A stretch of DNA of 18,871 nt from NCBI GenBank assembly GCA_964417925.1, contig CAYQJV010000032.1, positions 1 through 18,871 on the forward strand, given 5' to 3'. The notes below the pieces were generated by a model. That model had not been told where the DNA came from. It did no database searches and saw nothing but the letters and a program-made list of their open reading frames with translations. The stretch is from CAYQJV01 sp964417925. GTDB lineage: Bacteria; Hydrothermota; Tepidihabitantia; B3-TA06; CAYQJV01. This document shows, in pieces, positions 8,169-16,336 of the stretch. Positions within the stretch are counted from its first letter, which is position 1; each line of letters starts with the position of its first letter. Position numbers and translations under genes: made by a program.

Positions 8169-9958
8169 TCAGGAACCGTAGCTTTTATTATTTCAGGGTT
8201 TACATTGTATTTTTCTAAAAATTCTTTTCTTTCTTTTTTCATTCTTTTTACCCATTCTTTATATTCATTCAATCTTCCCGTTTTTTCGTAAAAAATTCTT
8301 GGGTTTAAAATTTCGGCCGGGACCTTTTTTAGAAGTTCTGCATTTTCTGGGGCATCAACATCAACTATGAGATATCCAAAATCAGGGTCTTCTTTCCATT
8401 TTATTTCATCTTTAAGCATCGCTTCAAGCATTGCAGAGGAGTGAAATATCTTTACTTTTAAAGCTTTCCCCTCTTTTTCATCTCTTTCATCGCCTCCAAC
8501 ATAACCTGTATTCATCATCCAGTTAACAAGGTCAGGGACTTGAGATGCAAGTTCTGAAAATCTCTCTGCCTGTAATCCATAACTTCTTGGGAAAAAAGGT
8601 TGAGTAAAAGGAGACCTTGTTTTGCCTCTTTCCTTACCTGCTGCAGAAGTTTTAGAGGTTTCTCCAAGCATAAAATAACCGGCTGCCTGTTCAGGAGATT
8701 TAAAACGTACGATTCCCGGAGTTGCAGCATCCTTCCCTTCGTCTCTATTGAGAATTCCCATAAATTTTACAGGAGGTACATCATAAGGGTCTGCTGCTCC
8801 TTCAATTTCTTTCAATGGAATTATGGACCTCCCATTTTGTGTCCATACGACAAAATCCCATCCGTCTTTTGGAATATTGTATTCATCTACCACATCCTCT
8901 GCTTTAACCTTTCCTTCTATATAGGCATCCACATTTTCCGCAGGAGCTCCTGTTTCTATAAGAACATTCCTCAATCTTTTTACTTCTTCAGGAGAAAGAA
9001 TCTGTTTTGAAAAATCGTATGTCCCATCAGGGTTCATATACACGTTTTCAACCCATGCAGTTGGTAATAGAGTTCCACGATAGATTATTGGTTCAGTTTC
9101 TTCCTTTAAGCCAAAGGTTTTTGCAAAGCATCCGTTTTCTGTTATGGTGAACTTACCTCCAGGCCAGAAACATACCATATCATCTTGCAATGGTTGAGTT
9201 AACTCTCCTTGCTTTGAAAATGTTGTGGTTGTTTTTCCTGTTCCCGAAAGCCCCATTACACCAAGTGTAACTTTTTTATTTCCTATTTTAACTATCTTTG
9301 CCCCTGCATGTAACACTAATCCACCTTTTTGATACACCCATTCATTGAGCATTCGGAGCATTCCCTTTTTACTTTCACCAAAATAATCAGAACCTATAAC
9401 ATATGTGGTCCAGTTTTCAAGATCAACAAGTACTGCCATGTTTCCAGGCATATCTTCTAACAAGAGTCCTGGTGTCATTACTACCCTCATCGATGGAATA
9501 AAAGGATACTTGAGTTCGTCATCATTTTCAACCATTTCTCTTGGAAAACTCAGTACCTGTTGCATTCCAGCTATATTTGATGCTTCAAGAGTGTACAACC
9601 ATTGTACTTTTACAGCATATCCCTTTTCTATTCCCAAGTATCCATCTATTTGAATTAAAGTTCCTTTATCTTCTATGTATTTTTTTTGTATTTCTATTAA
9701 TTTTTCTGCCTTTTCGGGTTCTATTGTTTTACCTGAATACAAATTTGCCTCAGAAGGAGAAGCAATAATATAGGTATATCTCGCTTCTCTTGCCTTCTTT
9801 CTGGTTATTTTATCCAGGTTTCCATATTTGCTTTTAAATATGGCAGGAGTATATTTTAAAGCAAGTTTCCTTAATTCTTCTTGGGTTGGATTTTCAATGT
9901 ATTTTACATTGTAAGGTTTTAAAGCCTTTTCTGGTTTTTTTCGTAATGATTTTTCCAT
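8165..9958 (-). CDS. pckA: Phosphoenolpyruvate carboxykinase (ATP-type), divergent
   Basis: Interconverts oxaloacetate + ATP with PEP + CO2 + ADP. The protein has 597 residues from ATG 9958, chosen because AAAGGAG at 9964-9970 lies five bases upstream; a GTG at 9964 overlaps that site. ATP-type features in order: YFGESKKGML (metal-binding Lys of the EMKKG motif, about K198), LHAGAKI (equivalent of the metal-binding His, about H217), P-loop GLSGTGKTT (236-244), kinase-2-like QDDMV (about 258-262), NGCFAKT, and the late KERGKTRSPF segment corresponding to TERGITEP. It is longer than the usual 520-540 residues. The expected N-terminal TGRSPKDK substrate motif is not recognisable, so this is a divergent branch. 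Gluconeogenic or anaplerotic direction cannot be told. The C25 protein gene follows with a four-base overlap. Confidence 0.88.
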   Translation of the reverse strand: MEKSLRKKPEKALKPYNVKYIENPTQEELRKLALKYTPAIFKSKYGNLDKITRKKAREARYTYIIASPSEANLYSGKTIEPEKAEKLIEIQKKYIEDKGTLIQIDGYLGIEKGYAVKVQWLYTLEASNIAGMQQVLSFPREMVENDDELKYPFIPSMRVVMTPGLLLEDMPGNMAVLVDLENWTTYVIGSDYFGESKKGMLRMLNEWVYQKGGLVLHAGAKIVKIGNKKVTLGVMGLSGTGKTTTTFSKQGELTQPLQDDMVCFWPGGKFTITENGCFAKTFGLKEETEPIIYRGTLLPTAWVENVYMNPDGTYDFSKQILSPEEVKRLRNVLIETGAPAENVDAYIEGKVKAEDVVDEYNIPKDGWDFVVWTQNGRSIIPLKEIEGAADPYDVPPVKFMGILNRDEGKDAATPGIVRFKSPEQAAGYFMLGETSKTSAAGKERGKTRSPFTQPFFPRSYGLQAERFSELASQVPDLVNWMMNTGYVGGDERDEKEGKALKVKIFHSSAMLEAMLKDEIKWKEDPDFGYLIVDVDAPENAELLKKVPAEILNPRIFYEKTGRLNEYKEWVKRMKKERKEFLEKYNVNPEIIKATVPE

Positions 9959-9991
9959 TTTCACTCCTTTAAAAATTACATTTTTTATAAA

Positions 9992-10019
9992 TTTTTACTC
10001 AATTTTTTATAAAAGTCAA
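9992..10019 (-). promoter_or_regulatory. Promoter of the PEP carboxykinase gene
   Basis: On the minus strand, TTGACT (10019-10014) is followed after 16 bp by TAAAAA (9997-9992). The -35 matches the other promoters of the window and the spacing is the same. A start 6-8 bases downstream leaves a leader of about 25 bases containing the AAAGGAG site at 9964-9970. The -10 is weak (4 of 6). Confidence 0.45.
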
Positions 10020-10225
10020 GGAAACAAAAAATGAAGAATTTCAAAAAGATATTGGATTGGTATCTTGAAAAAAGGTAAATTTATGAATAAAGGCAAGGGC
10101 TTTGGGGTCCTTTCTTTATCTCGGGCGCCAAAAACAAAGAGGAGCGGATAAAGTGCGAGGGATTTTATGGAGAAGTTTAATAAAATACTTTTTGAACAGG
10201 TGGGTAAAGAATAAACTTCGCGGCT

Positions 10226-10248
10226 AAAATGTTATGGAATTCTACATT
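10226..10248 (+). repeat. 23-bp element, copy 1, at the formate dehydrogenase promoter
   Basis: It is identical over 23 bp to 18687-18709. It contains a dyad AATGT-N11-ACATT with GAATTC inside. Its last two bases are the first two of the -35 box TTGACT, so a bound protein would touch the RNA polymerase site. I read it as an operator or activator site. Confidence 0.7.
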
Positions 10249-10274
10249 GACTTGTTTTTTTTACAAGATATAAT
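10247..10274 (+). promoter_or_regulatory. Strong promoter of the formate dehydrogenase operon
   Basis: TTGACT (10247-10252), 16-bp spacer, perfect TATAAT (10269-10274). The spacer contains a perfect inverted repeat CTTGT-N7-ACAAG (10251-10255 and 10263-10267) around a T-run, a second candidate operator placed where a repressor would block polymerase. The predicted leader is about 33 bases and includes AAAGGAG at 10302-10308. Confidence 0.8.
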
Positions 10275-10313
10275 TTATCATGGGATTTTTTTATTTTTTA
10301 AAAAGGAGTTTTT

Positions 10314-12290
10314 ATGAGTAAAGTAATATACGGTGCATGGGGAAGTGAAGTTATAGATTATAGAAGTTATTCTGTGGACACCATCCCTTCGCATTACAGA
10401 TTTAAAAAAATAAAAGAATACGAACCTGACAATAAACTTCTTGCTCTTATGGGATGGAATGGTTTTTATGTTCTTGATGAAGGAGTGGATATAATTGACA
10501 TGTTGAAAAAATACATAGAAATAATCCAATATGAAGTATCGTGTGGCAAATGTATTCCAGGAAGAATGGGTACTAAAGTAGCTTTAAGTATTTTAAAAAA
10601 GATAAAGGAAGGGAGAGGTGAATCTAAGGATATAGAAAAACTAAAAAGACTTTATGAACTTACCTATAAATGTTCCATGTGTGAAGTAGGACACACTTGC
10701 CTTATACCTTTGGGAAAAATTTTAGAACACTTTTCCGAATATATTGAAAAAGCAATTAAGAATGAAAAAACACCTAAAAAGTCAGTTAAATATCATTGGA
10801 AAGTTACCGCTCCCTGTATAGAGGCTTGTCCGGTGCATATTGATATTCCTAAGTATATTGAGTATATAAAAGAGGGATATTACACTCTATCCCTTGCTAC
10901 AATTCAAGAAAAGAACCCTCTCGCAGCAATCTGTGGACGAGTATGTGTACGTTACTGTGAATTCGCATGTAGAAGAAGCACTATAGATAATCCAGTTTCT
11001 ATAAAACATTTAAAACGATTTGCAGCAGAACTTACTTATGAACATGAACATGAAAATCTTTCAAAAAAGATTGTCAAATCACCTCCATCTGAGAAAAAGG
11101 TAGCTATTATTGGTGCTGGACCAGCAGGACTTACTGCAGCCTATTATCTTTTGAAAAAAGGGCATGATGTAGATATTTTTGAAGCTACACATAGAGCAGG
11201 TGGCATGATGGTATGGGGTATACCTGCTTTTAGGTTGCCAAGAGAAATAATTGAAAAAGAGGTAAAAATAGTAGAGGAACTAGGAGCAAAAATATTTTAT
11301 AACAAAAAACTTGGAAAAGATTTCACTCTCTCGCAATTGAAGGAAAAATATAATGCTATATTCATTGCTATTGGTGCTCAAAAAACCAGAAAGTTAAATA
11401 TTCCTGGAGAGGAATTAAAACCTGTAGGGTATTATGAAGCTCTTAACTTTTTAAAAAAATACAACGCAGGTGAAAAACTCTTTATTGGAAAAACCGCTAT
11501 AATTGTAGGAGGAGGAAATGTAGCAATGGATTGCTGTAGGACAGCAAAAAGAATGGGGGTGGAGAAAGTTACAGTAATTTATCGGAGAACCCAGGAAGAA
11601 ATGCCGGCTGATAAGGAAGAGTATGAGGCTGCATTGAAGGAGGGCATAGAATTCAAATTCCTCACAAATCCTGTTGAAATCATTGTCAAGAATGGCAGAG
11701 TAAAAGCTGTAAGATGCATTAAAATGAAACTTGGTGAACCTGATGATTCTGGAAGAAGAAGACCAGAACCCATTCCTGGTTCAGAATTTATAATAGAAAC
11801 CGAAATGATAATTCCTGCTATAGGACAAAGGGTGGATACCTCTTGGCTTGAAAAAGAAGAAGGAATAAAAGTAACTACAACTCCATGGGGAACCATAAAA
11901 ATTGACTCTTTGACCCTTATGACAGAAGAACCAGGGATATTTGCAGGTGGAGACTGTGTACTTGGTCCTGCCACTCTAATAGAAGCAGAGGCTCATGGAA
12001 TGAAGACAGCCCTTTATATAGACCAGTATTTGCAAACGGGTCAAGTGCAGGTGTCGGATGATGAAAAAATTTCCCATTTATTGAGAGAAACAGGACTTTA
12101 TAAAGATGAGCAACTTATAGATTTTGTCTCTCCCGAAGTTGGAGAAAAATTACTTGTGGAAAAGACCCCCTTACTACTAAAAAAAGAAAAAGACCCAGAA
12201 GCCATAGAGATAACTCCTGAAGATGCATTTTTAGAAGCAGATAGATGTTTAAGATGCTATAAAGTAATTCTTGTTGCAACGGAAAAATAA
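10314..12290 (+). CDS. NAD(P)H oxidoreductase subunit: NuoF-type 4Fe-4S domain fused to GltD-like flavoprotein
   Basis: A 658-residue electron-transfer subunit, probably the NAD(P)H-reactive partner of the formate dehydrogenase encoded next (18-base gap). Residues of about 60-150 match the C-terminal 4Fe-4S helical domain of NuoF: CGKC (77-80), then CSMCEVGHTC (120-129). NuoF's FMN and NADH domains are absent. Residues of about 160-640 are a glutamate-synthase small-subunit-like (GltD/NfnB) module: Cys-rich TAPCIEACP (C168, C172) and ICGRVCVRYCEFAC for two 4Fe-4S clusters, FAD motif VAIIGAGPAGLTAAYYL, NAD(P)H motif AIIVGGGNVAMDCCRTAKR, and the closing GIFAGGDCVLGPATLIEA. The C-terminal EADRCLRC is also typical. 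The start is fixed by AAAGGAG five bases upstream. No glutamate synthase large subunit is near. NADP is the usual cofactor of this fold, but NAD cannot be excluded. Confidence 0.88.
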   Translation: MSKVIYGAWGSEVIDYRSYSVDTIPSHYRFKKIKEYEPDNKLLALMGWNGFYVLDEGVDIIDMLKKYIEIIQYEVSCGKCIPGRMGTKVALSILKKIKEGRGESKDIEKLKRLYELTYKCSMCEVGHTCLIPLGKILEHFSEYIEKAIKNEKTPKKSVKYHWKVTAPCIEACPVHIDIPKYIEYIKEGYYTLSLATIQEKNPLAAICGRVCVRYCEFACRRSTIDNPVSIKHLKRFAAELTYEHEHENLSKKIVKSPPSEKKVAIIGAGPAGLTAAYYLLKKGHDVDIFEATHRAGGMMVWGIPAFRLPREIIEKEVKIVEELGAKIFYNKKLGKDFTLSQLKEKYNAIFIAIGAQKTRKLNIPGEELKPVGYYEALNFLKKYNAGEKLFIGKTAIIVGGGNVAMDCCRTAKRMGVEKVTVIYRRTQEEMPADKEEYEAALKEGIEFKFLTNPVEIIVKNGRVKAVRCIKMKLGEPDDSGRRRPEPIPGSEFIIETEMIIPAIGQRVDTSWLEKEEGIKVTTTPWGTIKIDSLTLMTEEPGIFAGGDCVLGPATLIEAEAHGMKTALYIDQYLQTGQVQVSDDEKISHLLRETGLYKDEQLIDFVSPEVGEKLLVEKTPLLLKKEKDPEAIEITPEDAFLEADRCLRCYKVILVATEK

Positions 12291-12308
12291 AAAAGAGAGG
12301 ATTTAATT

Positions 12309-15029
12309 ATGCCCCAAAAAATAACACTTTACATGAATGGTGAAAAAGTAAGTGCTATAGAAGGACAAACAATTCTGGAGGTTGCAAAAGAAAATGACAT
12401 TTTTATACCTACTTTATGTTTTCTGGAAAAGATAGGTTCTATAGGATCTTGTAGAATGTGCATTGTAGAAGTTGAGGGATTAAAAATTCCTGTAACAGCA
12501 TGTACCACCAAGGCAAAAGAAGGGATGGTTGTAAGAACCTCAACCCCTGAAATTGAAAGACTGAGAAAGGAAATTTTAAAATTAATACTCCTTAATCATC
12601 CTTTAATGTGTGAAGCATGTCCTTTAGATGGAAACTGTACTTTACAAAAATTGGCATATCTTTATAGTATTACTCCAGCAGATTTAAATTACTACGAAAC
12701 AGAGGAAATAACGTATGAAGAGACAGAGCATCCCTCTCCTATATTACGATATCATCCCCAAAGATGTATTCTCTGTGGAAGATGTGTATATGCATGTACT
12801 CAAGTTTCAGTAGTAGGAGTACTCACTTTTAAAGGAAGAGGAGCCTCCACTGTAATTGCCAAGCAACCTCCTACCATATTTTATGAACCTGAATGTATTT
12901 CATGTGGAGAATGTATGGCTGTATGCCCTGTAAATGCAATAGAGGAAAAAAAGATAAGAGAAAGAGGCAAAAAGTGGGAGGTAAAAGAGGTAAAAACCAT
13001 ATGCCCTTATTGTGGTGTAGGATGTTCGGCCATATATAAAGCAAGTAGTGATAATATATTTGCAGTAGAGTCTCCTCCTGAACTTGGAGTGAATAAGGGA
13101 GATTTATGTGTAAAAGGAAGGTTCGGTTTTGACTTTGTAAGAGATAAAAATAGGTTAAGAATGCCTCTTTTAAAGACAAAGCAAGGGTTTAAAGAAATAT
13201 CTTGGAATGAGGCTTATGATATAATTCATGCTAAATTTATAGAAATAAAAGAAAAGTATGGTGCTGACTCTATTATGGGACTCTCCTCTGCAAGATGTAC
13301 CAACGAAGAAAATTATCTTTTTCAAAAATTCATAAGAGCAGCAATCGGAACAAACAACGTTGATCATTGCGCAAGATTGTGTCATTCCTCTACAGTTACT
13401 GGACTGAAGGCAGCATTTGGAGCTGGAGTAATGACAAACTCAATAGATGACTTTGATGACGCTGAACTCTACTTTGTTGTAGGGTCAAACACAACAGAAA
13501 CACATCCCATAATAGGAAGAAAAATAAAGAAAAATGTGGATAGAAAAGGAGTTGACTTAATAGTAGCTGATCCAGGAAAGATAGAACTCGTAAAATTTTC
13601 TAATATATGGGTACAGCACAGACCAGGAACCGATATTGCATTACTCGACGGTCTTGCTTATGTAATATATAAAGAAGGTCTATGGAATAAAGAGTTTGTG
13701 AGCGAACGCACAGAAAACTTTGATGAGTTTACAACGTGTATAGAGAAATATCCTCCAGAAAAGGTAGCTTCTATAACAGGAGTAAAAAAGGAAGAAATAA
13801 TAAAAGCTGCTCGAATGATAGGAAAGGCTCGCAAGGTTATTTTTGTATATGCAATGGGGATAACCCAACATGTGTATGGCACTGATGCTGTAAAGGCTAT
13901 AGCCAATCTTGCTTTACTTACAGGAAACATTGGAAGAAAAGGAACAGGAGTTTCTCCTTTAAGAGGACAGAACAATGTCCAAGGAGCCTGTGACCTTGGA
14001 GCATTACCTGATGTATTCCCCGGATATCAACCTGTTGATGATCCCGATGTTACACTATTCTTCCAGCAAGCATGGGGAGTACGTTCTCTTTCTACCCGAA
14101 AAGGAATTCCAGCTACACAGCTCACAGATGCGATTCTTGAAGGAGGAATTAAAGGAATGTATATAATGGGGGAGAATCCAGCACTAACTGAAGCAGACAT
14201 ACCACACTTTAGAGAAGCATTAAGTAAACTTGAATTTCTTATAGTACAAGATATCTTTCTTTCAGAAACAGCAGAAATGGCTCACTTGGTACTTCCAGCA
14301 GCTTCTTCGTTTGAAAAAGATGGAACATTTACAAACACAGAAAGGAGGGTTCAAAGGGTAAGGAAAGTTTTAGAACCTTTAGAATTTTCAAAACCGGACT
14401 GGATAATTCTAAGAGACCTATTACAAAGATTCGGCATTAACGCCCCTTATACTCATCCCTCTTTTATCTTTGAAGAAATAAGAAAGGTAACACCACAGTA
14501 CAGAGGGATAACATACAAAAGACTTGAGAAAGGAGGGATACAGTGGCCATGCTATCATGAAGAACATCCAGGAACTCAATTCTTATACGCAGAAAAATTC
14601 AATACTCCTTCTGGTAAAGCAAAATTCCATGCTGTAGAACAGATAGAAAATTATGGGAAAATAGAAAATTATCCGTTTATCCTTACCACAGGAAGGTTGA
14701 GGTATCATTACCATACAGGGACCATGACAAGAAAGACCTATGCATTATCTACACTATCTCCCGAAGGATTCATAGAGATGAACCCTAAGGATGCCGAAAA
14801 ATTAAAAATCAAAGAAAATGATAGAATAAAAGTTATCTCTCCTGTAGGTGAAATAGAAGGAAAGGTAAAAATTTCTGAAAGAGTTCCCTGTGGAGTACTG
14901 TTTACAACCTTTCATTTTAAAGAAATTCCAGTAAATGTATTATCAAATGGGAAAACATTGGATCCAGAATCAAAAATACCTGAGTTTAAAGTAATTCCTG
15001 TAAAAATAGAAAAAATCACAGGAGGATAA
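12309..15029 (+). CDS. fdhA: Formate dehydrogenase catalytic subunit (Mo/W-bis-MGD, Cys type)
   Basis: A 906-residue molybdopterin oxidoreductase oxidising formate or reducing CO2. The N-terminus is NuoG-like: a [2Fe-2S] domain (C37, C48, C51, C65), the His-Cys3 cluster HPLMCEACPLDGNC (H97, C101, C104, C110), and a two-[4Fe-4S] ferredoxin domain (C153/156/159/163 and C196/199/202/206). The catalytic domain starts with the proximal 4Fe-4S motif CPYCGVGC (232-239) and C267. The active site is RLCHSS, Cys358 and His359, encoded by TGT, so this is the Cys and not the selenocysteine form. Later segments ENPALTEAD, VLPAASSFEKDGTFTNTERR and the C-terminal MopB-binding domain are all present. No twin-arginine signal is present, so it is cytoplasmic. 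The Fe-S chain fits electron exchange with the upstream subunit. Confidence 0.95.
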   Translation: MPQKITLYMNGEKVSAIEGQTILEVAKENDIFIPTLCFLEKIGSIGSCRMCIVEVEGLKIPVTACTTKAKEGMVVRTSTPEIERLRKEILKLILLNHPLMCEACPLDGNCTLQKLAYLYSITPADLNYYETEEITYEETEHPSPILRYHPQRCILCGRCVYACTQVSVVGVLTFKGRGASTVIAKQPPTIFYEPECISCGECMAVCPVNAIEEKKIRERGKKWEVKEVKTICPYCGVGCSAIYKASSDNIFAVESPPELGVNKGDLCVKGRFGFDFVRDKNRLRMPLLKTKQGFKEISWNEAYDIIHAKFIEIKEKYGADSIMGLSSARCTNEENYLFQKFIRAAIGTNNVDHCARLCHSSTVTGLKAAFGAGVMTNSIDDFDDAELYFVVGSNTTETHPIIGRKIKKNVDRKGVDLIVADPGKIELVKFSNIWVQHRPGTDIALLDGLAYVIYKEGLWNKEFVSERTENFDEFTTCIEKYPPEKVASITGVKKEEIIKAARMIGKARKVIFVYAMGITQHVYGTDAVKAIANLALLTGNIGRKGTGVSPLRGQNNVQGACDLGALPDVFPGYQPVDDPDVTLFFQQAWGVRSLSTRKGIPATQLTDAILEGGIKGMYIMGENPALTEADIPHFREALSKLEFLIVQDIFLSETAEMAHLVLPAASSFEKDGTFTNTERRVQRVRKVLEPLEFSKPDWIILRDLLQRFGINAPYTHPSFIFEEIRKVTPQYRGITYKRLEKGGIQWPCYHEEHPGTQFLYAEKFNTPSGKAKFHAVEQIENYGKIENYPFILTTGRLRYHYHTGTMTRKTYALSTLSPEGFIEMNPKDAEKLKIKENDRIKVISPVGEIEGKVKISERVPCGVLFTTFHFKEIPVNVLSNGKTLDPESKIPEFKVIPVKIEKITGG

Positions 15030-15030
15030 A

Positions 15031-15642
15031 ATGAAGAAAAATATCGTAATGCTGTTCTTTTTAGGTTCTTTATGGGGATTTGTAGAGATATTCCTCGGTA
15101 GTTTTCTATATGGAGTTCACCTCAGATTGAGTAGTGTAATTTTAACAGGACTGGCTTTTGGGATTTTAGGAATATCTCTTGCTTTTTTGAAAAAACCTGG
15201 AGTGGGTACCATTATCGCTTTAATAGCCGTTCTTTTCCGTGCCATAAATGCATCACCTTATTACTGTCATCTCCTTGCCATTTTTTTATTAGGAGTGGGA
15301 CTGGATATCTCTTTATTTATTATGAAGACCAATCTAAGGGGCCCTCTTATTGGAATATACGGTAGCATGGGAGCATGGCTTGGTTATTTTCTTTTTGCTA
15401 TTGTGATAACCTACATAATAAAGTATAAACCGTGGGGCACTGTGGCTCCTCTGAGGGGCATAAGATATATAAGTATCAACGGAACAATAGCTGCGTTTAT
15501 TTCATTCTTCACACTATGGGGTGGATATAAACTTGGAGAATGCATAAAAAAATTGTACAATACTTATCCAGTAGTAGCCCATACAGGTATTATAGGATTT
15601 ATTGGTATATTCTGGCTGATAAAATTTCTTAATGCATATTAA
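15031..15642 (+). CDS. Polytopic membrane protein of unknown function
   Basis: A 203-residue very hydrophobic protein with six or seven predicted helices: about 5-28, 35-53, 57-75, 79-97, 104-132, 150-168 and 180-200. I do not recognise the family. Size and helix count recall ECF-transporter S components, but no signature is clear and no EcfA/T genes are near. It is not FocA, which is longer and has a different signature. The start follows the fdhA stop by one base, with AGGAGG at 15020-15025 lying inside the end of fdhA, so it is translationally linked to the formate dehydrogenase. That linkage suggests, as inference, a role in formate, CO2 or cofactor-metal transport, or in membrane attachment of the enzyme. 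Confidence 0.7.
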   Translation: MKKNIVMLFFLGSLWGFVEIFLGSFLYGVHLRLSSVILTGLAFGILGISLAFLKKPGVGTIIALIAVLFRAINASPYYCHLLAIFLLGVGLDISLFIMKTNLRGPLIGIYGSMGAWLGYFLFAIVITYIIKYKPWGTVAPLRGIRYISINGTIAAFISFFTLWGGYKLGECIKKLYNTYPVVAHTGIIGFIGIFWLIKFLNAY

Positions 15643-15688
15643 AAAGTACTTACTAAAACTAAAATAAATTCTTGAAAAAGGAGGTGAA

Positions 15689-16336
15689 ATGGAAATATTT
15701 TTAGACACTGGTAATCTTAAAGAAATAGAAGATGCAGTTTCATATGGTATAGTCTCAGGAGTCACCACAAATCCTACTCTTTTATCAAAGGAAAACAAAG
15801 ATTATAGAGAAATCCTTAAAGAAATATGCGAAATAGTGAAAGGACCTGTAAGTGCAGAAGTAGTATCCACGGATAAAGATGGAATGATAAAGGAGGCAAG
15901 AGAGTTAAAAAAGATAAGTGAACATATCGTAATAAAAATACCTTGCATAGAGGAAGGGATAAAAGCAGCAAAGATATTGGAAGAAGAGGGAATTCCTGTG
16001 AATATGACCCTTGTATTCTCTCCTCTGCAAGCATTACTTGCAGCCAAAGCAGGAGTTTCTTATGTAAGTCCTTTTGTAGGAAGGTTGGACGATATAGGTC
16101 ATGATGGTTCAAATGTAGTTGAACAGATAGTTACAATCTACAAAAACTACGGGTTTGATACAAAAATAATATTTGCAAGTGTAAGACATCCAAATCATGT
16201 ACTCTGGGCAGCTATGATGGGAGTAGATATTGCAACAATGCCTTACAGGGTTTTTAAACAACTTATAAAACATCCATTAACGGATATTGGGCTTGAAAAG
16301 TTTTTAAAGGATTGGGAAAAGGTTAAAAAGTTTTAA
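15689..16336 (+). CDS. tal: Transaldolase (short, fructose-6-phosphate-aldolase-like type)
   Basis: A 215-residue class I aldolase of the short transaldolase/FSA family (talC, type 3B), acting in the non-oxidative pentose phosphate pathway. Visible motifs: FLDTGNLKEIEDA at the start, GVTTNPTLL (24-32), the Schiff-base lysine K83 in IVIKIPCIEEG, NMTLVFSPLQALLAAKAG, and FVGRLDDIGHDG. AAAAGGAGGTG just before ATG 15689 is a strong ribosome binding site. It lies 46 bases after the membrane protein with no terminator between, so it may be the last gene of the formate dehydrogenase transcript. Whether it is a true transaldolase or a fructose-6-phosphate aldolase cannot be settled by eye. Its stop interlocks with that of the convergent gene (shared TTAA at 16333-16336). 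Confidence 0.92.
   Translation: MEIFLDTGNLKEIEDAVSYGIVSGVTTNPTLLSKENKDYREILKEICEIVKGPVSAEVVSTDKDGMIKEARELKKISEHIVIKIPCIEEGIKAAKILEEEGIPVNMTLVFSPLQALLAAKAGVSYVSPFVGRLDDIGHDGSNVVEQIVTIYKNYGFDTKIIFASVRHPNHVLWAAMMGVDIATMPYRVFKQLIKHPLTDIGLEKFLKDWEKVKKF

Larger units (their letters stand above)
9971..10313. other. Intergenic region between divergent pckA and formate dehydrogenase operon
   Basis: It holds the two divergent promoters, one copy of the exact 23-bp element (10226-10248) and, between them, about 200 bp without a convincing gene. A hairpin can form at 10089-10117 (AAAG/CTTT outer and AAGGGC/GTCCTT inner stem with a small internal loop); it is followed by only a weak T-run. Short frames such as MKNFKKILDWYLEKR (from 10031) end quickly and lack ribosome binding sites. 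A segment reading FQKDI (10039-10053) resembles one in the region 18402-18817. Confidence 0.6.

Noticed and set aside
8600..9010. 136-residue ORF antisense to pckA and similar long antisense frames elsewhere
   Set aside because: They lie opposite well-supported conserved genes, have no ribosome binding site, and show Phe/Cys/Ser-rich translations typical of antisense frames in AT-rich DNA.
10118..10165. GC-richer stretch (TCTCGGGCGCC...) as a possible Moco or other riboswitch upstream of formate dehydrogenase
   Set aside because: It lies upstream of the mapped-looking promoter, so it would not be in the fdh leader, and I could not draw a convincing multi-stem fold. The shared TCTCGGGC at 18462 is in a different order relative to other shared words.
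13378..13386. Selenocysteine at the formate dehydrogenase active site
   Set aside because: The codon is TGT (Cys358), and the ORF has no in-frame TGA; no SECIS-like element is needed.
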